The notes beneath the pieces were generated by a model. It ran no database searches. It was not told where the DNA came from and worked only from the letters and a program-made list of their open reading frames with translations. The position numbers and the translations under genes were made by a program. A stretch of 64,000 bases of DNA from CAMTWZ01 sp041749075 (GTDB taxonomy: Bacteria; Bacteroidota; Rhodothermia; Balneolales; HLUCCA01). Of the stretch, positions 7,828 to 16,608 are shown in pieces (position 1 is the first letter of the stretch; each line of letters starts with the position of its first letter). The DNA lies in assembly GCA_041749075.1 (NCBI GenBank), contig JBGTBY010000033.1, forward strand, positions 1 to 64,000, written 5' to 3'.

Positions 7828-8538
7828 TTAGTGATGTTCTCGCGATAGGCGAGTGAATTCGGTCATCGATTGATGCAAACGAATGTACATAGGATCGATT
7901 CGGTCAAAAAGATCCAAGTGGGTTTTCAAGCCCTGCTGAAGTTGAATCATCTTTGATCGTGTCTCACTAGATCCTAAAATCAAAAAAGATTGTTTATAAC
8001 GTTCAAATGCAAGATCCCAATCAGGACTTCTAGCTTCGGCTGCGATATCGCCTAATTCTTGATAGTAACCGGCACTACGCTCCAACTTATCAACATGACG
8101 ACGAATGTGATTTCCCAATTCATCCGCATCATGGTTGTATGAGATCCATTCCGTGCGTGTGAAATCAGAGGGCACACGAGCATCTTTGCTTTTCAGTAGA
8201 ATCACAGGTTTACCGAGCATATTGCAAATTCCAATCTCGAAAAAAATATTGGCCAACGATCTGGAATCTGTGAATTCTGAGAAAATCGCGACTCCGAATC
8301 CAGATCCGCGAATCAAAGCCAAAATCTTTTCAAGAAAATCCTTTGTCCCGGCTTCTTCACTTGCTTTCTTGAGGCCATATCCCAAATCATGAAATTCGGT
8401 TCGAGCGATCCTTTCCATCTCAGAATCGAGTTGTGGAGTGCCTTCATTATCCTGCATCATGAGAAATGCGGATTTCGGATATGGAATGAACGCACCTGAA
8501 AGAATATCTTCTGATAAGGGGGAGAAGATGAGGGCCAT
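7828..8538 (-). CDS. TIR-like/nucleoside 2-deoxyribosyltransferase-fold protein
   Basis: 236 residues. Residues about 60-125 (SGFGVAIFSEFTDSRSLANIFFEIGICNMLGKPVILLK) follow the pattern of the deoxyribosyltransferase/TIR-like fold: a strand ending in a small-polar patch, then an NIFFEIG helix with candidate catalytic Glu101, then GKPVILL. Such proteins cleave N-glycosidic bonds of nucleosides or NAD+, and several act in anti-phage or signalling systems. The C-terminal half is helical and unlike anything I recognise. It is preceded, 8 bases upstream, by a 53-residue basic protein gene on the same strand, giving a two-gene unit. Enzyme activity is inference. Confidence 0.55.
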   Translation of the reverse strand: MALIFSPLSEDILSGAFIPYPKSAFLMMQDNEGTPQLDSEMERIARTEFHDLGYGLKKASEEAGTKDFLEKILALIRGSGFGVAIFSEFTDSRSLANIFFEIGICNMLGKPVILLKSKDARVPSDFTRTEWISYNHDADELGNHIRRHVDKLERSAGYYQELGDIAAEARSPDWDLAFERYKQSFLILGSSETRSKMIQLQQGLKTHLDLFDRIDPMYIRLHQSMTEFTRLSREHH

Positions 8539-8546
8539 GGTAAGAA

Positions 8547-8708
8547 CTACCTTTTCTTGATGCCTTTATAGGGGCCTGGAGTTCTTTTGTGATCGATGAT
8601 GCGGCCCGTGTTCGTGTCTACCTTGACCCATCGCTCGGTGAGTGGATTTAATACCTGAACCCGTTCCTTCACACTTCCTTTTCGGCCGTCTTCTGTGTTT
8701 CTTGCCAT
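8547..8708 (-). CDS. Small basic conserved protein, partner of the TIR-like gene
   Basis: 53-residue protein starting MARNTEDGRKGSVKERVQV, followed by NPLTERWVKVDTNTGRIIDH and ending PYKGIKKR. It is rich in Lys/Arg and has the beta-hairpin-like pattern NPxTxRWVKxDTxTGRxxD. I recall similar small proteins in other bacterial genomes, without a known function. The stop is 8 bases from the start of 7828-8538, so the two are very likely co-transcribed. The arrangement, a small basic protein followed by an enzyme-like partner, resembles toxin-antitoxin or effector modules, but nothing in the sequence proves this. No strong ribosome-binding site is visible. Confidence 0.65.
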   Translation of the reverse strand: MARNTEDGRKGSVKERVQVLNPLTERWVKVDTNTGRIIDHKRTPGPYKGIKKR

Positions 8709-8809
8709 GATTCTACTCGATGAGATGAATTCCTGGGATAATTACCTCTTTCCCGGTTTTGAAGCAAGAACTTTCGTTCCTAAATCTGTGACTTTCTATG
8801 GCAATGTCA

Positions 8810-9817
8810 TCACTTAAGCCTACTAATCACCGCATCCGCATAACTCGATGTCGAGCCCTTCCCGCCTAAATCTCCCGTGCAAAGCTCTCGCTCTTGCAGC
8901 ACGGAATTGACGGCCTGACGGATGTTCGCCGCGATCGCCGTTTCGCCCAGATGCTCGAGCATCATGATGGCGGAAAAAAGTAGTGCCGTCGGATTCGCTT
9001 TGTTCTGACCCGCGATGTCCGGCGCCGAGCCATGCACTGCTTCGAAGATGGCGCAGTAATAGCCGATGTTGGCCGATCCGGTGAGTCCGAGTCCGCCCAC
9101 CAATCCCGATGCCAGATCGCTGAGGATGTCCCCGAACAAGTTCGTCGTCACAATCACATCAAACTGCTGCGGTTTCATCACCATCTGCATCGCGGTATTG
9201 TCCACAATCATGTCTTTGAACTGGATGTCGCTGTAGCGCTCGGCCACTTCACGTCCGATTTCGAGAAATAATCCGGTAGTTAGCTTCAGGATGTTCGCCT
9301 TATGCACCAAGGTCACGGTTTTGCGACCATTCTTGCGCGCATATTCGAATGCGGCAGTGATGATGCGTTCACTGGCTTCACGTGTCACAACAGCGACGCT
9401 TTCGGCATGGGTCTTATCCTCATCCACCCATTTTTCATGTCCGATGTACAATCCTTGCGTGTTTTCGCGGAACAAGACAATATCTACACCCTGAAACGGC
9501 GATTGCACACCCGGAAGCGTTTTCGCCGGACGGATGTTGCTATACAAATTATATCGCTGACGCAGACTCACGTTGATGCTTCTGAACCCGCCACCGACCG
9601 GCGTTTCGAGCGGACCCTTCAGCGCCAATCGGTATTTATCGATCAGAGCGATGGTTTCATCGGGCAGAGGATTTCCCGTTTCGCGGAAGGCGGTCATACC
9701 GGCGGATGCGGGATGGAAGTCGAGCGGAGCCTGTGCGGCGTCCAAAATTCGAACAACGGCGGAGGTGATTTCGGGACCGATTCCATCACCTGGAATGAGA
9801 ACTACGTTATGGCGCAT
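8810..9817 (-). CDS. NAD-dependent isocitrate dehydrogenase-type enzyme
   Basis: 335-residue beta-decarboxylating dehydrogenase of the isocitrate/isopropylmalate family. The start VVLIPGDGIGPEI, the phosphate loop SINVSLRQRYNLYSNIRP, the metal-site segment TTNLFGDILSDLASGLVGGLGL and EAVHGSAPDIAGQ are all present. The S-x-N-x-x-L-R loop points to isocitrate rather than 3-isopropylmalate as substrate, and the short length is that of NAD-linked forms. It is divergent from adenine deaminase, with starts about 25 bases apart. Twenty-seven bases covering its 3' end (8816-8842) recur exactly at 14787-14813. Confidence 0.88.
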   Translation of the reverse strand: MRHNVVLIPGDGIGPEITSAVVRILDAAQAPLDFHPASAGMTAFRETGNPLPDETIALIDKYRLALKGPLETPVGGGFRSINVSLRQRYNLYSNIRPAKTLPGVQSPFQGVDIVLFRENTQGLYIGHEKWVDEDKTHAESVAVVTREASERIITAAFEYARKNGRKTVTLVHKANILKLTTGLFLEIGREVAERYSDIQFKDMIVDNTAMQMVMKPQQFDVIVTTNLFGDILSDLASGLVGGLGLTGSANIGYYCAIFEAVHGSAPDIAGQNKANPTALLFSAIMMLEHLGETAIAANIRQAVNSVLQERELCTGDLGGKGSTSSYADAVISRLK

Positions 9818-9842
9818 GGGCCAAAGGTACGTATTTTCACGG

Positions 9843-11429
9843 ATGGAATCCCTATCTGGCAGGCTGTTGGACCTGCATCAGCGTCGCATTTATCCTGCCG
9901 AAATCACCTATTCCGAGGGTCGAATCACCGAAATCCGCGAGTGCGAAACGGCTCCGGATCGCGTGATCCTACCCGGCTTCATCGACGCCCACATCCATAT
10001 CGAAAGTTCCATGTTGGTGCCATCGATGTTTGCTCGGATGGCGGTCAGGCATGGGACTGTGGCCACCGTTTCCGATCCGCATGAAATCGCCAATGTATGC
10101 GGCGCGGAAGGCGTCCGTTGGATGGTGGCGGATGGAAAACGCACCCCGTTCAAGTTTCATTTCGGAGTTCCATCGTGCGTGCCGGCCACCGGATTCGAAA
10201 CCGCCGGCGCCATTCTGGATGTGGCCGATACCGAAGCCCTTCTTGATGATCCCGATCTTTCTTATTTGGCTGAAATGATGAATTGGCCCGCAGTGTTGGC
10301 TCGAGATCCCTATGTGATGGCCAAAATCGCCGCGGCGCAAAAAAGAGGCAAGAAAGTGGATGGTCATGCGCCCGGACTCCGAGGCGATGCCGCTCATGCC
10401 TATATCGCGGCGGGCATCTCCACCGATCATGAGTGCACACATCTGGATGAAGCCCTTCACAAACTCGCGGCCGGCATGAAGATCATCATCCGCGAAGGCA
10501 GCGCCGCGCGTAATTTCGAGGCCTTGCATCCGCTGTTCATGCATCACGCAGAAAATCTCATGTTCGGGTCCGACGACAAGCATCCGGATGATTTGTTGCT
10601 AGGCCACATCGATCGCCTAGTAGTAAGAGCCTTATCACATGATTATGATTTGTTTGATGTGCTTCATGCGGCGTGTGTGGCGCCGGTCGAGCATTATGGG
10701 ATGGATGTGGGATTGTTGAGAGTAGGGGATGCGGCGGATTTCATTGTGGTGGATTCTGAAACAACATTCCGAGTGCAAGAGACCTATATCCGCGGGGAGC
10801 GTGTGTATGCGGATGGGGAATTGAGCTGGGCCTCGGAGCCGGTAACGCCTATTAACCGTTTTGCAAGTCGCACGATCCATAAAGAAGACATTCAACGACA
10901 AGAAACGGAAGCCGTTCCAGTCATTGTCGCCGTAGATGGGGAAATCGTGACGGGGCGTGTTCATGCCGATCCGCATGCGCACCCCGATACTCTGAAACTC
11001 GTGGTTGTGAATCGGTATTCGCCAGAGCCACCGGCCGTGGCGTGGATTCGGGGATTCGGGCTGACCAATGGCGCCATTGCCTCGAGTGTGGCGCATGATT
11101 CGCATAATGTGATTGCCGTGGGATCGGATGACGACTCCCTGCTACGGGCGATCAACGTGGTGATGGACTCGGGTGGTGGCATCTCTGCGTCGAACGGGAC
11201 CCACGCCGAGGTACTGCCGTTGCCTGTGGGGGGACTCATGAGCGTCTTGCCCGGCGAGGACGTCGCCCGAGCCTATCAGACACTCGATGCTCTTGCCAAA
11301 CATATGGGCGCCACTGTCGCTGCTCCATACATGCTGCTATCGTTCATGGCCTTGCTGGTCATTCCCAGTCTCAAACTCAGCGATAAAGGCTTATTCGACG
11401 CTGAGACCTTCACCTTCATTCATTCCTAA
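9843..11429 (+). CDS. ade: Adenine deaminase
   Basis: 528-residue two-domain amidohydrolase that converts adenine to hypoxanthine in purine salvage. Metal ligands are visible in PGFIDAHIHIESSML and VSDPHEIANV; KVDGHAPGL and STDHECTH supply later ligands, and GSDDKHPDDLL is diagnostic for bacterial Ade. The C-terminal domain (VAWIRGFGLTNGAIASSVAHDSHN) is complete. ATG 9843 is preferred because the sugar-fold strand starts just after it; upstream in-frame starts would overlap the divergent dehydrogenase gene. No purine riboswitch is possible in the 25-base gap. Confidence 0.92.
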   Translation: MESLSGRLLDLHQRRIYPAEITYSEGRITEIRECETAPDRVILPGFIDAHIHIESSMLVPSMFARMAVRHGTVATVSDPHEIANVCGAEGVRWMVADGKRTPFKFHFGVPSCVPATGFETAGAILDVADTEALLDDPDLSYLAEMMNWPAVLARDPYVMAKIAAAQKRGKKVDGHAPGLRGDAAHAYIAAGISTDHECTHLDEALHKLAAGMKIIIREGSAARNFEALHPLFMHHAENLMFGSDDKHPDDLLLGHIDRLVVRALSHDYDLFDVLHAACVAPVEHYGMDVGLLRVGDAADFIVVDSETTFRVQETYIRGERVYADGELSWASEPVTPINRFASRTIHKEDIQRQETEAVPVIVAVDGEIVTGRVHADPHAHPDTLKLVVVNRYSPEPPAVAWIRGFGLTNGAIASSVAHDSHNVIAVGSDDDSLLRAINVVMDSGGGISASNGTHAEVLPLPVGGLMSVLPGEDVARAYQTLDALAKHMGATVAAPYMLLSFMALLVIPSLKLSDKGLFDAETFTFIHS

Positions 11430-11438
11430 GTCGACCTC

Positions 11439-12065
11439 ATGGATTCTTTCATTCTCGAACTGATCGGTTACCTCGCCTCCATTTTGGTGGCCATTTCCCT
11501 CATGATGAGCAACATCGTGCGGTTGCGCATCCTCAATCTGATCGGCGCGCTCACCTTCACGGTGTATGGGGCGCTGATCGATGCATGGCCGGTCGCCTTC
11601 ATGAACGCGCTGATCGTGGGCATCAATATCTATTATCTGAATCAGATGCGGAGCCGAAATGAGTTCTTCAAATGGCTCCGCGTGAATTCGGATGGCGAAT
11701 TCCTTCGATATACGCTCTCCTACCATCAAGGCGAGATTCGCGAAAACCAATCCGAGTTCGATTTTGTGCTGAACGCGGGCGATATTAGCATTCTGGTGCT
11801 TCGCAACACCATCCCCGCGGGCATCCTGATCGGACGAATTGCCGAACCCGGTGTGATGCAGGTCCGGCTGGATTTTGTGCCACCGGCGTATCGCGATTTC
11901 AAGATCGGAACCTTTCTTTGGTCCGATCATCGGCAAGATTTCTTGGATCTGGGTATCCACACAATTGATGCCCGCCAGGGAAATGACGAGCATCAATCCT
12001 ATCTCAAGAAAATGGGATTCAAACCGCTACTTGACCATCCCATTCTCCGTCTGACCCTGAAGTAA
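11439..12065 (+). CDS. YgjV-family membrane protein with C-terminal GNAT-like domain
   Basis: 208 residues. The first about 75 hold three membrane segments with ISLMMSNIVRLRILNLIGALTFTVYG, the YgjV inner-membrane signature. Residues about 80-208 (GEFLRYTLSYHQGEIRE, LRNTIPAGILIGRI, YLKKMGFKP) form a soluble domain resembling a degenerate acetyltransferase, ending in the MGF-type final strand. It begins 9 bases after the adenine deaminase stop, so co-transcription is likely. Function unknown. About 40 bases around its stop (12032-12071) recur at about 88% identity at 14877-14916. Confidence 0.75.
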   Translation: MDSFILELIGYLASILVAISLMMSNIVRLRILNLIGALTFTVYGALIDAWPVAFMNALIVGINIYYLNQMRSRNEFFKWLRVNSDGEFLRYTLSYHQGEIRENQSEFDFVLNAGDISILVLRNTIPAGILIGRIAEPGVMQVRLDFVPPAYRDFKIGTFLWSDHRQDFLDLGIHTIDARQGNDEHQSYLKKMGFKPLLDHPILRLTLK

Positions 12066-12294
12066 GAGGTCGATTATTCGATACATTCTAGGGTTTTATG
12101 GGTTATTCAGGAACATCATGGGATAGCAGTAATTGTGGATGTTCAATTACACCGGGTTCTACATTTTGATGCCAAATGCAAAAATATGTAAAACAATTGC
12201 AGGTATTGTAACAATTGAAGTGAATTGGAATCATTGGTTAAGTCGGTATTTCTCGATTATTAGAAAAATCAAAATAAACCAATAGGTCAGACCC
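12066..12294. other. 229-base intergenic region, AT-rich
   Basis: Starts with the last bases of the segment repeated at 14877-14916, then becomes AT-rich. It must hold the promoter of the metalloprotease gene at 12295; I see no confident promoter, hairpin or small gene in it. Confidence 0.5.
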
Positions 12295-14223
12295 ATGAAA
12301 AATAGATATCGGATACTCCCCTTGTTAGCAATTCTGATGCTTCAACATGCTGCCGATACGAAAGCGCAAACAAGAGTTGATGGACGCTTACAATCCATAG
12401 ACTTGATTCGTTCTGAAAATGCAACTCCTAACTTGAACCCAGCAGCCAATCTACGCTTGGCCACTCTCAAACGTCCATCATTTAGCAAGGATGTAAGTGT
12501 TGTACGTTTGCCTGAGGCATTGCATCTATTTGATCGCCTTGACATGACGATTGAGCGAAATTCTCAAAAACTCGGGCTTGGTTCAAACGGTACGCCTGTG
12601 TATATCAAGAGAACTAGCATCGAAATTCTATCCGAAACCGAGATCGCGTGGATGGGGACGATATTTGCCGATGGTTTTACCGACATGATCGGGGAGGCAG
12701 TTTTTATCCAAAACAGGGATGGCCATATTACAGGCACGATCGACATTGAGGGCAATTTCTACAGAATTCAATCTCTTGGCCAGTCTGATTTACACGCCAT
12801 TGTGATGGTAGATCCCGAAGATCGGACAAGAGACCACGGAGATGTCGAGATACCATCAAAGCGTGTCTATGGTAAAGCTCTGCCCGCTCAAGTTCCCGAC
12901 ATATCGATAACGAATGTAAGATGCTCTCCAAACTTTATCGATTTATTGGTCCTATATACCCCAAATGCGGCAAATGGTCGGGATATAAATGGAATTATCA
13001 GCTTGGCAATCACAGAGGCCAACCAAGCGTATGTCAACAGCAATAGTCAAAATGTGCGTGTTCGAGTTGCTCACAAGCAACAGTTTAATCTTAGTGAGTC
13101 TCAAAGCATTATTACAGATTTAAGTAATCTACAGTACAGTTCAACAGTCGCGGCATTGAGAAACCAATATAATGCAGATGTTGTGATGCTACTTACGGAT
13201 GGTCAGTATGGAAATGTAATAGGCAGGGCTGCGGCCATTTTGGCAAATACAAATACTGCATATGCTATTACACAAGTGGATTATGCAACGGGTGGTTATT
13301 ATACCTTTACACATGAATTGGGTCATTTACAAGGGGCACAGCACCACCCAAATGACCCAGTCGACCCAAACGGTCCTTTCAGTAATGGTTTTGGTCATCG
13401 GTTTAGTTACAGTTGCGGTTTTCTGAATTTGGCGACATGCCGACGCGCGACTATTATGGCATACCCATATAGCCCCACAAATGGACATAACTACCCAAAT
13501 GTTAACCGATTTTCAAATCCAAATTTGAATTATAGTGGGGTTTCGACAGGTGTGGCAGGTCAGCGCGAGAATTTTTCTGTTCTTTCCTCTACGTCTGCAA
13601 CACTAGCAGATTTCAGAAACCCAAATGAATTGGGTGGTCTCATATTACCCATGCAGATAAATTCCTCTATGTACGATCTTTCAGCGTACACTTGCGGGGG
13701 TAGTGGGTCTTACAGTTATGAATGGCGTTTTAGCCATAATGACCCGTTTAATTTTGGGAGTGTAGTGTCAACTAGTCAGCAATTTGCGCACTCATTCTCT
13801 CAGGGTGATTGGTATGTTCAGTTGAAAATCAGCACATCAACTGGGCAACACGTATATAAATACGCCTTTTTTTATGTCTATGGTGAGCCGGAATGCACGG
13901 ACCCCTGGCTCCCTTGTGGTCCCCTCAAAGAAGTGATGCCGGAATCGGATGACGTTCCGGAAATGACCCGGATCCTTTCATCCTACCCTAATCCTTTCAA
14001 TCCATCGACTACATTGTCATTTCAGGTGGCGGAATCTGATATGATCAGAATCACGCTCTATGATTTAAGTGGAAAGGACGTTATGACCGTGTTCAATGGC
14101 CACAAGCAGCAAGGGCAGCATGAAGTCTCAATCAACGGGGATTTGTTGTCGAGCGGAACTTACTTGGTTCGAATGCAGACATCCAAGTCAGTAGATTCGC
14201 ATGTTATCACGTTGATCAAGTAG
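12295..14223 (+). CDS. Secreted reprolysin-like zinc metalloprotease with type IX sorting tail
   Basis: 642 residues. After a signal peptide ending AKAQ, a pro-region leads to a catalytic domain starting near CSPNFIDLLVLYTPNA. The zinc motif H340-E-L-G-H344-L-Q-G-A-Q-H350 is complete, and a MAYPYSPT segment further on may be the Met-turn. A PKD/immunoglobulin-like region follows (AYTCGGSGSYSYEWRFSH). The last about 80 residues are the type IX secretion tail with SSYPNPFNPSTTLSFQV and GTYLVRMQTS. It should be exported to the surface or medium. By eye it is more AT-rich than its neighbours. The next gene follows within 14 bases. Confidence 0.88.
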   Translation: MKNRYRILPLLAILMLQHAADTKAQTRVDGRLQSIDLIRSENATPNLNPAANLRLATLKRPSFSKDVSVVRLPEALHLFDRLDMTIERNSQKLGLGSNGTPVYIKRTSIEILSETEIAWMGTIFADGFTDMIGEAVFIQNRDGHITGTIDIEGNFYRIQSLGQSDLHAIVMVDPEDRTRDHGDVEIPSKRVYGKALPAQVPDISITNVRCSPNFIDLLVLYTPNAANGRDINGIISLAITEANQAYVNSNSQNVRVRVAHKQQFNLSESQSIITDLSNLQYSSTVAALRNQYNADVVMLLTDGQYGNVIGRAAAILANTNTAYAITQVDYATGGYYTFTHELGHLQGAQHHPNDPVDPNGPFSNGFGHRFSYSCGFLNLATCRRATIMAYPYSPTNGHNYPNVNRFSNPNLNYSGVSTGVAGQRENFSVLSSTSATLADFRNPNELGGLILPMQINSSMYDLSAYTCGGSGSYSYEWRFSHNDPFNFGSVVSTSQQFAHSFSQGDWYVQLKISTSTGQHVYKYAFFYVYGEPECTDPWLPCGPLKEVMPESDDVPEMTRILSSYPNPFNPSTTLSFQVAESDMIRITLYDLSGKDVMTVFNGHKQQGQHEVSINGDLLSSGTYLVRMQTSKSVDSHVITLIK

Positions 14224-14236
14224 GAGTATATAATTC

Positions 14237-14797
14237 ATGATGTACCCAATCCCGATGGCTTTACTATCCCTTTTCTTTTCCCTTCTTGTCTCCTGCGGTA
14301 TTTTAGGTTCTGAGGATAAGAGGGAAGAGGATACGTATTTTGATGCTGTAATGAACGACTCGGTCTGGACGGCAAACATTAGGGGTATTTACCGAATAGA
14401 AGGCGACACCTTGCTAGCAATGATTGGCATGGATAAGCGAGAAAAAAGTGTCTGGCCGTATGAAGAAAATTTGGTTCTAAACGTACTGTACAAACCAGGC
14501 ACAGAGGAATATGCACTTACAGGTTACATAGGTATGGAATATTATTACCATAGTCAGAGTTCCTACCATGAATCTGACGGCGATGTACATATTGCATCCT
14601 ACTATCCAATCCATAGTAATCCGGGAGTCGCAACTCTTACCCTTACAAATGCCGGAAAAAACCGCAAGATTGCCGAGGGCACGTTCGAAGTAACCTATGT
14701 GGTACGGGAAGTGGACCGCAACAGCCCTTTTCGCCGCAAACCGGATACCCTCAGTGTAACGAACGGACGGTTCAGAGTGGTGCTCGAAGCCTACTAA
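14237..14797 (+). CDS. Lipoprotein, beta-rich (DUF6252-like)
   Basis: 186 residues with lipobox LLVSC and a beta-strand-rich body (YFDAVMNDSVWTANI, VATLTLTNAGKNRKIAEGTFEVTY). The 'mutable small domain' layout recalls DUF6252 proteins; the match is not firm. AGGAG overlaps the stop of the metalloprotease, so the two are co-translated. The final codons (residues EAY and stop) lie in a 27-base segment that is an exact copy of the 3' end of the dehydrogenase gene at 8816-8842, in the antisense direction relative to that gene. The natural C-terminus may therefore have been replaced. Confidence 0.7.
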   Translation: MMYPIPMALLSLFFSLLVSCGILGSEDKREEDTYFDAVMNDSVWTANIRGIYRIEGDTLLAMIGMDKREKSVWPYEENLVLNVLYKPGTEEYALTGYIGMEYYYHSQSSYHESDGDVHIASYYPIHSNPGVATLTLTNAGKNRKIAEGTFEVTYVVREVDRNSPFRRKPDTLSVTNGRFRVVLEAY

Positions 14798-14916
14798 TCA
14801 CCGCATCCGCATATCTAAAGCAGGAGGAATTCCATCCTCCTGCTAACTCTTTCCTACTTCTTCGCCGCCCAGACGGTGACCATGCCATTCTCCGTCTGAC
14901 CTTGAAGTAATAGATC
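14787..14916. repeat. Duplicated ends of the 8816-12071 gene block
   Basis: 14787-14813 equals 8816-8842 base for base (27 nt; dehydrogenase 3' end). 14877-14916 matches 12032-12071 (YgjV 3' end) at about 35 of 40 positions. Both copies keep the order and orientation of the originals, but only 63 bases separate them here instead of about 3.2 kb. The segment reads as the remnant of a second copy of the block with its inside deleted. Confidence 0.7.
14819..14844. terminator. Hairpin between convergent genes
   Basis: Perfect 10-base stem AGCAGGAGGA (14819-14828) and TCCTCCTGCT (14835-14844) with a 6-base loop, between the ends of two convergent genes. There is no strong T-run on either side, so termination efficiency is uncertain. 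Confidence 0.55.
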
Positions 14917-16527
14917 AAGACCTTTTTCAAGTCCGGCGAGTAACGCATCTTTTTGCAGGATGCGGTTCAGCGCGTTCACATCCGTGAATTCTTCACGACT
15001 GAAGGGTACTCCTGCGCCATATACCTGAATGGTGAACCATTCGGACACGAAGCCGTCTTTCAACTGATTGTGACCGTCAATGGTGAATCGAAGTAGTGGA
15101 TTCAAAATGATTTTATCGTCACTATCACCACCAACTTGCAAATCAAGCGTGATGTAACCGACACCATCCAGTCTCAGGTCTCGCATAAGTCGGGCTAGGG
15201 GCAATCCATCTGCCACCATCGCCGTCGTCGCTGTCCCTACGATTTCACCGATGGTCGCGGCTTTAAGACGCTTCGTCTCACGAAAGTTCTTGCGGATCAC
15301 GAAATTCGAGTTCGCTTCTTTCGGTTCGAAAAAGTTCGCATAGTTGGGATTGGCCGTCACCTGGTTCACATCCACCAGGTTGAATCCATATTTCCGCTTG
15401 ATCATCGCATCAAAATCGGAATAGACGTTTTCCATGAAGGTGTTCCAGTACTGGTCGTCGAGTTGCGGAAACGCCCATTCCTGTGTGAAGGTGGTGGTGG
15501 TGATGGTGCCTGCAAGGCGGTTTTCGGTAGTGGACGTCGACACTTCCTTCTTGTACAAGGTGCCGGCGAGGTTGAACGATCCAAGAGCCAATCGTTGCAC
15601 ATGGGTGGTCAATGGACGCACATACCAGCCATTGTTGCCAGTCACGCGCACGCCGAATTCGCCACTCGGCGCAGGCAATGTTCCTTCCGCTTTCATATAA
15701 CTCACACCAGCGGTTTCGCCTTCAACAGAAATGGCTTTCGTGTCCATCGTATTCTGCTGAGTTTTGAAGTAAGCGAATGGCGCGAGTGTCTGTGGACCGC
15801 TATTCTCTGCGATCTCAACTTTCAAGAAGTTTTCTCCTTCTTTGAAGCTTACGAGCGATGCGCCACTCGGTGCTCCACCTGTGATATGTGTATGCTTGAA
15901 TGCTTCTGCTGGGATGGTGATCGTAGGAGCGATGGTGGTCGAAAAGAAGTTGGCGAAGCCTTTCACTCCGGCCATGGACACATTGATCACCAAACTGAAA
16001 TGCACGGTTTTTCCTCGTGCTGAGTTTGGGAAATCCAATTCCACAGTCAATGGCTTGGTCAAATCGATCACCGGGTTATCGGTGCTTCCATTGATGCTTT
16101 TGATGCGGATGGCAACGGGCGCTTTAAGTGGAAATTCAGCGGTTTGCCCGGTCGGACTCGCGATTCTCACTGTGCGGTCCCGCAAGTCGTCACGATCGGC
16201 TTTCACCACGTAAAAACCTGCTCCCAGGCTCGTGGTCGTATCTCCATCCACGGTTACCGCGCCATCGAAATTATAGAATCCGATTCCTTCGGCTTTCACG
16301 AACTGAATGCCGATGTAGTTTTTCCCGCCCTCATAGAAATCTTTGCCGCCGGTTCCCATGGTCACGCCTGTTTCGGCGCCATAATTGTTGACCATGTAGT
16401 ACCCGATGCCGGCCATTTTCGAGAGGTCGTTCTCTTTGGGCGTCATCAGTTTGAGTGCGAGATTACCGACTTGCGCGCAGGAGGCAATGATCAGTGTGAA
16501 GAGAATAAAAGTACTGAGGCGTTTCAT
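14854..16527 (-). CDS. Orphan lipoprotein of unknown function
   Basis: 557 residues from ATG 16527, chosen because it gives a lipoprotein leader (MKRLSTFILFTLIIASC). The N-terminal part has glycine/tyrosine-rich repeats (MAGIGYYMVNNYGAETGVTMG, NFDGAVTVDGDTTTSLGAGFYVV). The middle is beta-rich; the C-terminal third is more mixed (YSDFDAMIKRKYGFNLVDVN). I do not recognise a family. Residues about 537-550 (LLLQGQTENGMVTV) are encoded in the strand opposite to the copied YgjV tail, so the C-terminal end appears to be overprinted on duplicated DNA. It stands alone, downstream of a response-regulator gene. Confidence 0.75.
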   Translation of the reverse strand: MKRLSTFILFTLIIASCAQVGNLALKLMTPKENDLSKMAGIGYYMVNNYGAETGVTMGTGGKDFYEGGKNYIGIQFVKAEGIGFYNFDGAVTVDGDTTTSLGAGFYVVKADRDDLRDRTVRIASPTGQTAEFPLKAPVAIRIKSINGSTDNPVIDLTKPLTVELDFPNSARGKTVHFSLVINVSMAGVKGFANFFSTTIAPTITIPAEAFKHTHITGGAPSGASLVSFKEGENFLKVEIAENSGPQTLAPFAYFKTQQNTMDTKAISVEGETAGVSYMKAEGTLPAPSGEFGVRVTGNNGWYVRPLTTHVQRLALGSFNLAGTLYKKEVSTSTTENRLAGTITTTTFTQEWAFPQLDDQYWNTFMENVYSDFDAMIKRKYGFNLVDVNQVTANPNYANFFEPKEANSNFVIRKNFRETKRLKAATIGEIVGTATTAMVADGLPLARLMRDLRLDGVGYITLDLQVGGDSDDKIILNPLLRFTIDGHNQLKDGFVSEWFTIQVYGAGVPFSREEFTDVNALNRILQKDALLAGLEKGLDLLLQGQTENGMVTVWAAKK

Positions 16528-16608
16528 AGTGTCGTTTCCCTGGGTGAATGTTGGAAAAAACCTACCAACTCGCCACGGCATCCGACATACTCCGAACGGA
16601 GTATATTT

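Noticed and set aside
9302..10084. 260-residue plus-strand frame opposite the isocitrate dehydrogenase and across the adenine deaminase start
   Set aside because: Histidine/arginine-rich antisense translation with no domain; both real genes are clear.
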